Assembly: GCA_014871385.1 (NCBI GenBank)
Contig: CM026427.1
Span: 10,850,430-10,914,429, forward strand
Source of the DNA: Ceratodon purpureus
Taxonomy: Eukaryota; Streptophyta; Bryopsida; Pseudoditrichales; Ditrichaceae
Reading direction: 5' to 3'
Length of the DNA: 64,000 bases
Position 1 is the stretch's first letter; each line of letters begins with the position of its first letter. Position numbers and translations under genes: made by a program. The notes beneath the pieces were generated by a model, which was not told where the DNA came from, did not search any database, and saw only the letters and a program-made list of their open reading frames with translations. This document shows positions 1 through 15,200 of this stretch, in pieces.

Positions 1-1015
1 CAAATAAATTAATAATTATCTTTTCGTTTTGGACAGCCTTGTGACGGTTGTTCAATACTGGTAGCCCAGGTGAAGCCAAATCACAGGTACACTTGACAGG
101 ACACTTTCCCATTCCTTCACCTACTCCATCCCTTTTGGGGGCACCCCTATTGGAGAGAAACGTCTCTTCTCACACGCACTACAATCTCCATTAAAGCTGT
201 CTAACTTGCATACAGACCACAAGAGGAGGGGCTTACTAAGGCTCACACCTTAACCCCCTATCTCCTGCACATCTCTTTCTGTCCATGTACATTAGCACCT
301 TTCTATCCAATCACATATACAGTGTTACACAACATAAATGGCCGTCATACAGTTACTTTGCAAAAGATGCAAACATCAATTCATACACCCATACTACTGG
401 CAGAAGGTTCGTTGATGGTTATCGTGGGTGGATGACATTGACATTTGAAAGATGAGAGGATCACCAAAAACTCCAAAACTGACGTTAATTCATTGGAACT
501 GAACGGTGTTCAGCAGCTCAATAGTCTAGACAGAATTGGATATCTAGCACTTGATGGAATGCAACATATGTAACTTGATAGATATCCATCAACACAAGGT
601 TGTTGCAACCACAAAAAGACACTCAAGTAAGCTACAATTGCAATGCAGACAACACGCAAAAATTGATCGATCGATCAACACGCTGAAGAGTTGAATGACA
701 GAGAATTGGGTATGGTTCAAGATGACACAGAAACAGAAGCGTGACGAAATGGCAAAAAGCACAGCTATGACTCAACTGTAGTCTAGTCTCCACAAAGAAA
801 AAAAGGTTTCTGCTACTCTGTCCCAGCTCAGAAAGACGAGGATCATGTCACGATGAGAATATTGACAAACATATGTTCCTGTTGTCTTGCTGAACGCGGC
901 CACTTCGCAGGTTGCTCACCTCACCAGGATCAGATGCATACTCTGAAAGTTATGGGAGGAAGAGGGATAAGGGAAAGGGGGTAATACACACAAAAGAGAA
1001 CTATCATAGCGTGTT
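1..1015. other. 3' flank of the calmodulin gene
   Basis: No convincing coding sequence is seen on either strand. The stretch next to 1016 is presumably the 3' UTR of the minus-strand calmodulin gene. The outer part shows no recognisable gene or repeat. Confidence 0.5.
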
Positions 1016-2747
<1,732 letters not shown>

Positions 2748-3115
2748 CGGAATCGAACCCCGCAGGTCGCCCGCAAGGGACGGAGTTGGGAAACCGTCAT
2801 GGCTCCTAAAACAGACACCATCTTCCGAGGGTTTACACCTGACTCCTTCGCATCTAAAAAAAATGTGGATTCAGTTGCGTTAAAGTACAGTGTCGGTTAT
2901 GTGTAGACTTCCCTCGAGCATTGCAGCAGCAGTGCTGCTGCAGCAAACCCATGGGAAGTATCCATAAAACCGACACTGCACTTTAACGCAACGGAATCCA
3001 CATGTTTATTAGATGCGAAGGAGTCAGGTGTAAACCCTCGGAAGATGGTGTCTGTTTTAGGAGCCATGACGGTTTCCCAACTCCGTCCCTTGCGGGCGAC
3101 CTGCGAGGTTCGAAG
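2748..3115. repeat. Long inverted repeat (foldback), arms about 150 bp
   Basis: The left arm (about 2748-2906) and right arm (about 2960-3115) are near-complementary. For example, CCGTCATGGCTCCTAAAAC near 2795 is mirrored around 3052-3072, and the CTTTAACGCAAC segment is mirrored near 2980-2992. The centre near 2935 is a CAGCAGCAGTGCTGCTGCTG-like palindrome. A transcript of it would fold into one long hairpin. It is probably a MITE or foldback transposon upstream of calmodulin. No coding capacity is apparent. Confidence 0.9.
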
Positions 3116-4638
3116 GCCTGAATTAGTTGTAGTAGTTTGGGAATCCCGTCTGGAAATAGTGGGGGAGCATGGTAATCCATGATCATTTTGGGATTTCTGT
3201 GCAGAGTTTGGAAACGGCAGATCTTGCGAAAAGATTTGGGCGATGTACATGTCAGGGTTGAGGGCGGACAAGGGACATGAGTACCTGAGTTCAGTTCTAC
3301 CTACGATTGCTAAATTTTGAATTGGGTTGTGGTGCTTGTGGAGTGTACAGAGTGGGGGAGGATCTAGGATTAGATGGGATGTGGGTTTGTGGATGAGGAA
3401 CATTCTGAATTTGATCCTCAGTTGCAGGTTGCGAATCTCGATGCATGAGGTTGGGGTTCCTGTAACAGTGCTGCATCTAAAATTGTGGGAATCAATGGTT
3501 CGTTTGCATTTCCATGTCATGTATGGAAGGTTGTGGTACCAGAAAGTGACAAAATTGTAGCTTTTGGTTAGTTGAATGGCACAGGAGGTGTGAAAAAATA
3601 CATAAAGGTCAAGAAACTATAGAGAATTTGAACCCAAGAATTAAAAAAAAGGATTATTAGCAGGCCACAAAAAGGATGCATGTTCAATTAACTAACTGCT
3701 AGTATTAACAATGAAGGATTGGAAAATGTTGCCATAATGTATTGTTAATGGAAGGTCTAAAACACACCCGTATTGGTTTTGTATACAGTAGTGAAAGATG
3801 TGTACAAGTACGCCAAAGATGAACACCAAGTAGTGATAAATTACACCAATAAATTTAATTTTGGGTGTAATCCTTCACTGCTTGGTGTTCATCTTTAATG
3901 TACTTCTACACCTCTTCCACTAGTTAGTGATAGATCCTAACACCTCTACCTTATGTGATCTAAGAGCATGCATACGATTTTAAAGTAACAGAAATGGGCC
4001 CCAATCAAAGTACTAGAATTGGTCTTGTATTTGAAAGCTTGAGAACTCTTACATCTTTCAGTTTTTAGATCTTACAAGTAGTTCTCTATCCCCACTTGAG
4101 TAAGCAGTGTCAAGTTGCTTGATATGAAACAAATAAATTTGGATGACAGGGCATATTGGTCAAGTAAGATGTTTGTAACATTGTCTGAGTTGGTGTACCC
4201 CAATTGCCTGGTGAACAACTGAATGCTGTGGGACAGAGAGCAGTCCCCATGCAATGTGGACATCACTGGCAACTTGCAAGCAGTTCAGAATAAATGCTTC
4301 CAGGAAGTTGTCACTCAAAAATCATGAAATGCTCTGCATCAAGTTATGCTACAGACACGTTATCTAGACTTTTAAGCTTTGCCAAGATTCTAGATACCAG
4401 ATGCAATCTTATCAAGAATTTGGAAGATGGGAATCCATTTTAAGGTTATGAGGTAGCAGCACCTCAAACTTACAAAACCAAAACCCTGCTGGTGTTAAAT
4501 GGCATAGGAGGTGTAATAAAAATACACAGTGGTTAAGTGAATAAGAGAATATAAACCTACAAAAAAGAACAAAAAGACTTTGGTGAATTTTAAAGTTTCA
4601 AAAATTAGAGTTCCAATAATCAATAGTATGTACTTATG
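3116..4638. other. AT-rich spacer without recognised genes
   Basis: Reading frames here are short and overlap on both strands, with no family similarity that I recognise. A first diverged copy of the AGCAGGCCACAAAAAGG repeat motif lies near 3656. A separate hairpin at 3800-3911 is listed on its own. Confidence 0.5.
3800..3911. repeat. Inverted repeat, about 50-bp arms
   Basis: Arms 3800-3849 and 3861-3911 are near-complementary: AAAGATGAACACCAAG at 3815-3830 is mirrored by CTTGGTGTTCATCTTT at 3881-3896. The loop is about 11 nt and AT-rich. It looks like a small foldback or MITE remnant; a small-RNA precursor is possible but not supported further. Confidence 0.88.
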
Positions 4639-5330
4639 AAAACTGACATTAGCAGGCCATAGAAAGGAGTAGTTTTTGGCTCTTAATTGGCCAATGAGAC
4701 ACTGACAATGAGTCAGTGTAAAGTGGTGCAAGAACTAACATTAGGAGGTCACAAAAAGAATGAGTATTCAAGTTTTAATTGGTCAATAAAGGATAATTGA
4801 TTTGACAATGAGAAGTTAGAAAATGGTGCCAGGATTGGCATTAATAGGGCACAAAAGAATGAGTGTTCAAGTCTAAATTGGCCAATAAAGGGTCATTGAC
4901 ACTGACAAAAAGGAGTCAAAAAATGGTGCCAGAACTGACACTAGCTTACTACATAAGGGATGAGTATTCAAGTCTTAGTTTGCCAATGAAGGACAATGAG
5001 GAGTCATAAAATGGTGCCTGACAAGAAGAAGTTAGTAAATGGTGCCTGACAAGAAGAAGTCAGTAAATGGTGCCTGACAAGAAGAAGTCAGTAAATGGTG
5101 CCTGACAAGAAGAAGTCAGTAAATGGTGCCTGACAAGAAGAAGTCAGTAAATGGTGCCTGACAAAAAAGAGTCTGAAAATGGTGCCGGACCTGACACTAA
5201 CTGGCCACAAAAAGGATGAGTGTTTACGTCTTACACTGACTGACTACAAAAGGATGAGTGTTTACGTCTTAATTGGCCAATAAACGATCATTGACATTAA
5301 CAATAAAGAGTCAGAAAATTGTACCATTGT
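4639..5330. repeat. Degenerate tandem repeat, about 90-100 bp period
   Basis: A diverged unit recurs. It has an ACATTAGCAGGCCACAAAAA-like start, then ATGAGTGTTCAAGTC, AATTGGCCAATAAAGG and GGAGTCAGAAAATGGTGCC. Unit starts are near 4647, 4739, 4838, 4939, 5196 and 5235. The spacing is irregular, and a 28-bp subrepeat has expanded inside it at 5006-5186. Confidence 0.8.
5006..5186. repeat. 28-bp minisatellite, about six units
   Basis: GGTGCC occurs at 5013, 5041, 5069, 5097, 5125, 5153 and 5181, exactly 28 bp apart. The unit is TGCCTGACAAGAAGAAGTCA plus AGTAAATG, and inner copies are essentially identical. The same ATGGTGCC end is found in the surrounding 90-100-bp units, so this array grew from part of the older repeat. 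Confidence 0.97.
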
Positions 5331-7052
5331 TCTTGCTCATTTACTAGCACAATTACTAGCACATCTAAATTGTTTAGTCCTATCTTAAATTATCATAAGG
5401 ATTTAGGAAACCATTGAAAATGTTTTACTTTAGGTACAACAAACAAAATATCAGAGGAAAATGAAGTTATCTTGAAATCTTTTAGAAATATCTTTACAAC
5501 ATTTAAAGAATAATTGAATAGCATTCTAATAAATAGGAAGTAAAATGTATATTTCAATATTTGGGTAGTTGGATATGCTTTGAAATATTGAAGAATAATA
5601 AATTGCATAAATTATATTTTAAATATCTGTTTGGATCACATATTCATTAAAAAAACATCAATAATTATTTTCATATATAATAATATATTTAAAATCTAAT
5701 ATTAATACTTATCTTGTTCTAACATATTGTTCTGTTTATGTTATTTATGCTAAAATACCTAAATTCTAATTAACTTATAAAGGAAGAATATTTGTACCAC
5801 GGACATTTGCAATTTTGGACTCACTCACTCCTTCAATTTGAAGTGTGGATTTTGAAGTAAATTGTAGCTACAGTAAGAACACTATAACTTTATAAAAACA
5901 TAGTTTTTATTTCATTATACCTCTAAAACAGGATGCAATAACCTTATAAAAACATAGTTTTTTGTTTCATTGGACCTCTAAAACATATTATGCTCCTATA
6001 AGTCAATTTCCTCAACTCCAAATTCTTTTGCTACACTCCTTACCTAGCTCTGAAATTTTTTATGCTAATGACTCAGTGACTTCGGGGAGTGGTCGCAGTA
6101 AGGAAGGGTTCATTTTAGTGTTTGGGAAGATACTCTATATAATATGTTTGTTGCCAAATAAGTATGCATTTGAACGTGTTTGATTCAAGGACTTTGAAGG
6201 TGTTCTACAAGCAGTACATTTTTGTTCATTGCCTTAGTAGGTCTGGAAAATGATGTTCTGCTACATGTTTCAGGAATGTTTCTCTACTTCAATTGCGATA
6301 TTTTGGAAAGGAATGCATTCCTTTAATTGCTTGCTATGTGGTCAATGTACAATTGGGGAGCACAAGTGAAACAGTTGAAGCAAATGTTTGGGACTCGCGC
6401 ATTACAAGACTTTGACATGGACTAGAACATGATATTGCTTAATGGAGGACCCTTAATCAGTGCAACTGTATCACGGTAATTCAAAGACACCCGCACTGTA
6501 GAACCAATGCCTAACCAACTCGTTGGTGTCGAGGGGATTTGGTCGCTATAACACAGACGGAAGTGGATTCACCGATGAGACTCTGTCAACTCCTGGGTTA
6601 ACTTGTCATTTTGGAGCAATCTCTACAGTGACGTGATTGTTCAAAACAAGAAGTGGAAAGGAAAATTGTTAAATAAAAAGGGCAGTCTACATGTGTTGCT
6701 TCTAATTTGTTTATCAAACTAGTTGCATGATTAGTATTACAAAGCAATGGGTAGCATTACGCAGCAAGTGAGCACAAACAATCATTTGTGAATTGTATCC
6801 ACAAAAATGTATTGGTATCAAATCTCAGATAAAAATTGTCGTCACATTTTAGATTAAAAAATCATCAAAAACCTGATCTCGGTAGTCCTTTGGACAGAGA
6901 CTGCTGTACATTTTTTGGTTGTTACCTTCAAATTTCCTTTGCTTCACAACGAATATGTTTTTCTAACTTCAGCAACCTCCGCTCTGTTACAATCCTAGAC
7001 TGTTGGGAACTCTTCAACTTCACCAAGTAGGCATCTACAGGTTTGCTTTCCC
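5331..7052. other. AT-rich spacer downstream of the 7-9 kb gene
   Basis: No coding exon could be supported. A short duplicated motif (ATAACTTTATAAAAACATAGTTTTT and its second copy) lies near 5884 and 5940. The part next to 7053 is probably the 3' UTR of the minus-strand gene that ends there. Confidence 0.4.
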
Positions 7053-9223
7053 TTAGTACAACCGCACCTGAAAATGAAGAACACAAAATTGTTTAGCAAC
7101 ACTGGGAATCTGCATGATAAATCTTGACACCACAATTTTCCCTCATTTTCCCTGAGAGTTCACAACGACGTACCAGCGATGTCAAAAGCTCAAACACATT
7201 CTATGTTCCTATTTATAATGTACATGGTTATTGAATAGCTGCAGCAGACTCACCCCAACAGTTGCAATGAGAACAATGTTGCCAAGAATTGCCAACGTAA
7301 TGAGTCCAAATACCCAATCTTGAAGTTTAGCATAGGGATTGACCTGCAAACAGTATCAACATCGAGCTCTGTTCAGTGTTCAATACTTTACAAATAGTTT
7401 CTACGGCATCGCTTTGACAGGTAGACATATCATGGTGATACAATGACGACTCTATTCCGTAAAGTACCTCAGACTAGAAACGTGCATCAAGGTAGGGAAA
7501 AACAAAGATGAGTTATAACAACTTAAAATTAAAAAGTGTGGACCAAACTCTATTCTCTATTTAATTTGATGGTCACATCAGTTTCAATAACCGTTCGAGA
7601 TTCTAGAAGGAGAACAATCTTCTAAGTTGATGTGCTAGTTTGGTACCCAGCTCGGCTTACTTTCTGATTTTGTACCATATAAAAACGAAACAAACATCAA
7701 GGAACAAACTTGGGCTCACCCTGTCATTCACATTACAAGATATCTTTCGTTTTCCTGTACTTTAAAGAACTATGCTGTAAGGCGAGAAAGAGAAAGATTA
7801 CTAACCGCATTTCGGTACCATGTGAAGAGCAAATATGATACCACTGGGGTTGCCAAAACTGTGGGCGCAACCCACTCCGGTGCAGTCCTTGTAACAGCCT
7901 GTGCGACAGCCGCTGGAGCCGACTCCTCAACAGCAATGGCATCCATGGCCTGACTTCCAAACCACCCAGCCATCGCTACCCCTAGAGTCCACCATGTACT
8001 GGACTTCTCAAGTGCCTTGTTAAAGCTGTCCGCATGCTCCGTCGATTTTCCTCTGATATCGTCAGAGAACAGCGTCAGGTACGAATCATCCTGTGTGACA
8101 ATAGAAACAAGGTTTTATTTTAATCAAGGGTTATATGTGCGACAATAGAAACAAGAGTTTATTTCCATGTCAAGGATTAAATCTCCATATCCACATTCAT
8201 AGCCAATGATTCGGGAATTAGCTGTTCTGAGATGAAAAGATCCATTTCAGAAGTGATAAATCAAAGTGGTACGTCAAATGCTGGAGACCTATAACCACAT
8301 TGCAATTTCAGATTCTATGTAACTGTGATAAGATCTTAAGCAAACTAACCGAGTAGTGCATTTTCAGTGCTTCGTTTTGCAAGAGCACGGCATCTTTGTC
8401 CATATCATCGCGAGCAGATTCCCATGATTTCAACAGCATTTGCTCGAAGTCATCTCGCTCCTGGATTACGATGCATTGGCGCAGCTCTGCAGCCTCACTT
8501 TCCCAATCAAAGCTACTGTCTACACCTTTGGCGAGCTCCTCTGTGGCCTGGACAAAAAGTTACAAAATACTTGTTTCATCACACAAAAGAGATTGATCGA
8601 TAAAACAAATTGAGCTGACAGGAGGTTGACTGAGATCAATGAGAAATGTGAGGCCGCAGGAATCACATATGATTATTTACCTGCAGGGCAGCTTGGCACC
8701 TCAATTCCTCCACACGAATTTGAACTCCAAGTTCCTCTTCTGAATTTTGAGCACCCTGGAGTTGAGCAGGTTGCAAGATGGTTTCAAACATGCTATCATG
8801 CAACCAATCGTGCATATCAGATCCTAGCCGTTCCAAAGCCGTCTCCCTCTCGCCCTGTGCACTTAAAACCCCTCGGGCCTCTTCTCGCAGCTCAGTGATA
8901 GATTGCTGCCAGTCGAAATCTGACGAAAGAGCAAGCAACGTGGGGCCCTCTGCAACCATGCCCTCTACATCTATACTGGTGGTCGATTCTAACAATGCAT
9001 GACCAGCTGTAGCAGCAGGAGGCCGGAGGACATTTCGTCTACTGTGACTACGATGCCGAGATGCCCATCTCTCTTGGCGTGGCAAAGCCAACAATCCGGT
9101 CCGCTGAGAGAGTGCCCTCTTGGAAGTGCTTGTGCTCGGACTCTCTGCTCCGCTCGTGCCATTAATTAAAGAACCATAAAGATGGCATGAAAGTGCATGA
9201 TTTGCAACAGCCGTGGTGCCCAT
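7053..9223 (-). CDS. Putative plastid-targeted membrane protein, unrecognised family
   Basis: Five exons on the minus strand are read as 8681-9223, 8350-8547, 7806-8090, 7254-7343 and 7053-7067, giving about 377 aa. All junctions are GT-AG and phase 0. The first about 60 residues are rich in Ser, Thr, Arg and Ala and poor in acidic residues, as in a chloroplast transit peptide. Two charged helical segments share a motif (SSDFDWQQSITELREE and DSSFDWESEAAELRQ), suggesting an internal duplication. The C-terminal third has two to three hydrophobic segments: WWTLGVAMAGWFGSQAM, VAPTVLATPVVSYLLFTWY and GLITLAILGNIVLIATVGV. It ends VRLY. I do not recognise the family; a thylakoid or envelope location is inference. 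The short last exon is the least certain part. Confidence 0.75.
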
Positions 9224-12200
9224 TTTGCAACAAACCTAAATCTGCAGACAGAAATCGAAGCCTAAAAGTAAGCAAAAGCATTGTAACTCTAGAGCTTAAA
9301 ATAAACCCGGATCTTAAATTTGTAGAGGTCGGAGGATCTTTGACACCAAAGGTAGGAGCGTAAGAAAATATGATTAAATTCCGCAAAACATTAATGGAAT
9401 ATTCATGGTTTATGAGTTAATCAAACCTGGGACTTCAGAGCTGCCGAGTGACTGGTATATGCACTAGTCTGTGCTTCAAAGAGCCACCATGTTCCAAGTT
9501 GAGAAGTTCTGCTAAATAGTAGCAATTCTTATCTGGGTACAAACATTTGACCGACATGTTAGAGCAATCTCAGACATTGTTTTATGGCAACTTAGATCAA
9601 TAAAAGTTCAGTTGATGCGTTTCGTAATTGGTCAGATTCTAAAGTTGAGGTTCGTAGGTATGATAATGTCCAAAACTATGCAACACGGCTTCTGGTCTTT
9701 GTCTTGTGATAATGGTACTCGATAAAGGTTTCAACTACGGCTGCTTTGAGAACAAATGACGGCATTCTTCTCCCTGACTATCTCCTTTATTTGCATATGG
9801 CTCGAGCAGATCGAACAAAGAAGCACACTACGATACGTCTTGTTCACAGAGAACTACAACATCACCGTCTTTCCATGTGATAAAACCAGCTACGATTTCC
9901 AACGTGTTCCTTCCTATTGACCTTTCTCAGTTTCATTGACAGCTCCGACATCCCAAGACTAAACACCCCAAGTCGTTCTGAACAGAAAATCAATTGCCAT
10001 CCTCTCGGCAAAGGCCTCAACTCATCAAAAACTCCCACCATTCGGCATTCAGCCAAAAAGAAATAACAATCAAATAGACAGTGAAGCAACAAAACTTCAC
10101 CACTCCAAAAACTAAATCACAGAAGCCATACCTTCACATAAACCTCGGAAAAATTGCTCCACAACACCTCTGTTCCAGCTCTACAACTACCAATTTTGTA
10201 AAAATCCCGGCCCACACCAACTCCGTCTCAAAAATATCCCAACTTCCTGCAAAGAAATACAACAAGTCTAGCACTCTCTGGATCCAATCCACAAGCTCTC
10301 TACTGTACTACTTCTCCTCCAAACTACGTTGCACTACATTCGATACAACCGCTGCAAGTGGGACTGCACCGTTTGGTGATCGGATAAAATCGTGCAAGAC
10401 CAGATTTTGCACAGTTGGGTGATGATTGTCGGGATGTTCACGCAAAGTGGTGGCAGTGTTATGACGAGAGGCAGATGGGCCTGCGCTGATGCTGCAAGTT
10501 TGCACTCCAGGCTTATCCCCTTCGTGGCCATGGGTCCCTTTCTAGTTACCACGCCCAAGACCAAGCAGAACTTAGGCCCTGCAACCGTGATAATTGATAT
10601 TATTCTTCATCTACTTGTTACGCAAAGTCACCATTGGTTAGTTCTGGGGTTCTTTGTTAAAGTGTTTGGGGGAAAAGAGTATTTGTTTTGAGTCACTTTG
10701 GTCTAGTGATGGATCAAAAGGTATATCCTGACTGTATGGCAGACGAGAAATGATGACTTAAAAGTGCTGGACAAATCACAACAAAATTGACATTTTCTGC
10801 TATTCAATTTTTAGTTTTGTATTTTGGTACTACTCGGATATTCTCATAAGGTATCTGTTTGAACTGAGTAAATTTTGTTGGCATTTGGTGTTGATGTTTG
10901 ATGTTAATGATGTTGTATGGGCGGTTGTGAATTAATATTGAGCAAGCCGTGTAGAATTAATGACACTTAGTGGTCAATTAGAAACCAATTTTAGTGTGGT
11001 TTAAAGAGAGCCCCTTTCTGAGATGCAACAGAATAAGCGTGGTGCGTGACCAACTACATCAAGTAGTATTATCACTACACCAATTTGTCACATCCTAAAT
11101 TAACATGTTTTTTTGGTATTCTTTTTATTGTACTTGTATCTGATTTCCACTAGTATAAGAGAATTGAATGAAATTAATTCACTAAGCCAATATTTTGTAC
11201 CATATTTAAGAATATACTATTTAGGAAGTTGTAAGTCGCGATGAATAAGGAAGGAAAATTGAAATGTAGGCAAACTATCCATGTATGGAATGGATTGCAA
11301 TTTTTAATATAAAAGCACGCACCCAATTATCACATCTTTATAAATGAGGAATTTGGAACTAAGAATGAAGTACAAATGATGAGAAATTTGAAAAATACTA
11401 CAAAAATTACAAGTAGATACAATATGTACATTATTTTATAAAAAATAAGTCTAATTTACTTGTGAGAAACTACGTGTCTTTCAAAGCACATTCTTTTGGA
11501 CCACGAAATGGACACGCGGATTTTCTTTGCAAAATTCATAAATATGAGGAAATCTCTGTAACAATACATCATTTTCCATATTGTCCAATCATTCTCTCCC
11601 AATATATATTTCCCTAAATACATTGGTTGTATTAATTCTACAGTATAACATACCATATTTGGAGGCTTTAGGGATTTCCAATCACACATCAGATTGTTGC
11701 ATACTGTGCATTTAGATGAGCCAAAACTCAGAACCCTGTGTGACAAAGGCAAATTTCATCTGGTTTTGAAGGTATACTCAATACTCTGAGTATAATAACA
11801 TTCTGACCTATGGGCTCAAAAGGGGTTGAGAAGCACATAGTACACCAATAATAAGGACGCAGTCCAATTCGCCGAGTAGCATGTATCATCTTCACCAGAT
11901 GGGATGGGTCAGAAGAGTCCCAAAACTCCTTTGCTAGAACTTACCTCCCAACGATGGATTACGAGGAAAATGGTTAAACCGAACTTCCGAACTTCCATAG
12001 CATGCACATCTGACGACAAAAATCTGTCCTTCTGAAAATATCATAATGCAACAATATCCTTGAAGGTCACCGTCACTGCATCCTTTTACCAGAAACTCGA
12101 ATGTTGAATTAAAAATCGACGGTTCGTTTGGAAAAGGAACTGTCCAAGACAATGCGAGCAGTTACACTGAAGCCTTAAAGAGCACTTGAAACCGCTCATA

Positions 12201-12246
12201 CAACATCAAGTAACTAGGCGAATGAGCTCTAAAAGTCTAGTAGCAA
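9224..12246. other. Spacer between the plastid-protein gene and RPN5
   Basis: No gene is supported over these 3 kb. The part next to 9224 is the promoter side of the minus-strand gene that starts at 9223. The part near 12246 is the 3' side of RPN5. The centre (10.8-11.8 kb) is AT-rich. Several 60-110-codon frames (for example 10081-10422 and 10392-10691) overlap and show no family features. Confidence 0.45.
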
Positions 12247-15200
12247 CTACTGTACTTTAAGTGTGACTTTGTGAACCATAGTTTCCTTGTGAATCTGGTG
12301 GCAGCTTTTCTCAACAAGGTCCAACAACTTCTCAATGTTAACAGACCAAGAGTTCAGAACATCATTGCTATCCATTTTACTGATAAAGCAGACCACTCCT
12401 GCTGGTCTATCAACCTTTGCAACCAAGGCTTTTGACACCACCATTTCTGAGAGGTGCTTCTCCGTTTCCTGTCACACAAGGACAATATAAGATTCGGGCA
12501 AGACCGTGTCTCGGTTTTCGCATGATACTGCCTACTCTAGAGTTATACTTAATCAGGCAACGGTGTCTATAACTAGTCCCGGGAGACCGACCACGCAGTA
12601 AAGTTAATGATGTCATTGAACACGGCAGATTAGATAGTACCAATAATAAATAGCCAAACCACAAAGGGTAAAAATTGGTACCTGAGCAGTAAGACACAAG
12701 AGTTCGGAGAGCCTCGTCAATGTGATTCTTGAGTAGTATTTGGAAACCACCAAGATATTCTGCAATAAAGAGTCGAGTTAAATTTACTCGCTAAATTTAC
12801 CCGAAACAGGACCACTTACTCAGGCTACAAAAATTGTTACTGGCTCTTGCTAATAGACACCGCAATATTCAAGTTCAAAATCCTCCAAGGAGATCAAATA
12901 GAAATACATACATGTTCAATGATTCGCTGGCGAAGATCTTCAGCTGCCTGTTCCCCAAGAGCTCCACCGGCGAGATGAGCTTCCTGCTCAAACTCGGTCT
13001 TGTAATCTTCCCAAAAGCGGTCCCATCTTATCACTTCCATTGTTACGAACTGCTTCAGCAGCGCTCTGCAACCACAGCAGTGTGTCTCTTTAATTATCAA
13101 AGATCTAGCCATTTTGAAAGTTCCCAGAGCACAATAGGCAATTCGTTATACCCAGATGTTGTTCATTACCTTATTCCGAAGCAATTAAGAAGACACAAAG
13201 AATTAGGCAAAGCAGGTCAGCAATCTCGACCATATTATAACGTATATAATTCATGTCTACTTATGGCTAGCTCCACCTTCCACAAATCAACAAAAGAAAA
13301 AAAAAAGGAACATATATCATTTGGTTAAGCCACGTACTGAAACTTTGGAATTTCGGACAACTTCTTGTCTTCAAGCGTGCTATTCATTAAGCTGGATTGC
13401 ATGGGATCATGGGGAGCCAGAACCAAGTACCAACATATCTTCCTCAAAATCTACACCATTACCCCAACCCCAAGTAAAATAGACGTCAGTGTGAATTTCA
13501 AGATATTAATAGAAGGTAAGAGTTCTTTCCAATTAACGATACTTTCTAAGCAAAATTACGACAGCAAAAGGAAGAGCAGGTCTCGAATATACTCACAGGA
13601 ACCCACTCTGGCTGTCCCTCCACTGCCATGGCAGTATCAGAAGATTCTGCCTCACTCTTAACCAGAGCCTCATATATAGCCTGATAACTCCTGCTCATCT
13701 CCAGATACTCATGGCCATGTGCGTAGTACCTGCACAAAGAGAACATCACCATGATTACAATATGCCATCAAAACATCTCAGATGCGCAACCCTCTCCGAA
13801 TATGAGTAAAATATGAGTCCTCAATTAGTCCTCAAAACATTATGAAAAGCATGCCTCTCCGATACAAGAGCACTGCAAACAAGCTTCATTGAAAGCTTGA
13901 CGCTAAGAAAACAAACGCCAAGAGAACAAACCTGATCATAAGCTCGTAGTAAATCCGCCTCAACTCTGGGAGTGTTGGCACATCCGGAGCTGGTTCCTCT
14001 ATAATACTCTCTGCTTCTTTTGCCTTCTTCTTTTGTCTAGGGGTTTCAGTAAAACTCTTAGGATTGATCTTTCTTGACAATATCTGAGCCCTAATAAAGT
14101 CCTTCCGATCGAGGCAAAGCCGGACCTGCCACACCATCGTGCTGTCAATAATAATCCCAAAAGTACATAATATACTAAACCGCAACCTTAAGCATAGATG
14201 CTATTGAAACTAAACTTCAGCAAACTGGGAAAACACGGCGAGAGAACAAGAAACTTTCATACCTGCTCAAGAATGAAAGCAATCTTTTCAGTCTTAGCCA
14301 TGGCGCCAAAAGTCTCCACCTGCATAAACAATCACCGACCTGAATCAGGACTCTCCTTCAAATTCAAAAGGTGAATAGAGCACCTTTCCGACTCTGATGC
14401 CACCACAGAGGATTCCCATCTCACACTGCCTTTCAGGTCATTGACAAGATTACAAACTCCAAGATATCAAATCTAGAACATTAGGAACCACATACCGCAA
14501 CTTCTTGCATGCAATCCGCAGCTTCAGCAATCTGCCCTTGCTCTTCTCTGATCTTTGCTAACTTCTTGATAAGTCGTGCTCTTTCTATCTCAACATAGAT
14601 CTGTCGGCAGCATCACTAATGCATCAGCATATATACTTCGAACAGAAAAAGTGATGTACATAATGGCGAATCACCAAGAAGATGTGAACAACAAAAGTAA
14701 TCGGAAAAGGAAGTAGTACCTTCCCAGCAGACACAGTGTTGAGAGTCTCAATCAGCTCAATGCGAGTTTCTACATCTGGAGTTTCATCTATATACTGCAT
14801 AGCTTGCTGCACCATCGCAGTTACGGCCTGCACATTACCAGCAACTTCATACCTTGAGACTACTGCGATTATATCAAAGAGCTTAAAGATACACTGGTAC
14901 AAGAATCAGTGCGTTCAAAAATCCGTTTCGTGAATATTCCTTTCAAATCAAAAGAGAACTACCGTCATATACCCTAATGTAAACCTAGAAAGCTCCACAA
15001 CAGCGATTGAATCAAGATTGCAGCAGAAGCAGCGTCATAAACAAGGCTCCAAAAACCATCACCATACAAATATTGCTCCCAAGTACCATGCCATGCCCTC
15101 TAACCCTACCAATGGCCAGATTTCACCAAAGTCGATTCCAAAACAGCATAACAAACCTAACCTGTTTGAGCTGCGACCGTCTCTTCGACAGAAGCAGAAT

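Noticed and set aside
2748..2770. tRNA gene suggested by a perfect B-box-like GGTTCGATTCC on the minus strand
   Set aside because: No T-stem pairing, A box or cloverleaf could be built around it; it is the edge of the foldback element.
8626..9002. Plus-strand open frames across 8626-9002
   Set aside because: They are antisense shadows of the first exon of the minus-strand gene at 7053-9223, which has consistent splice sites and protein features.
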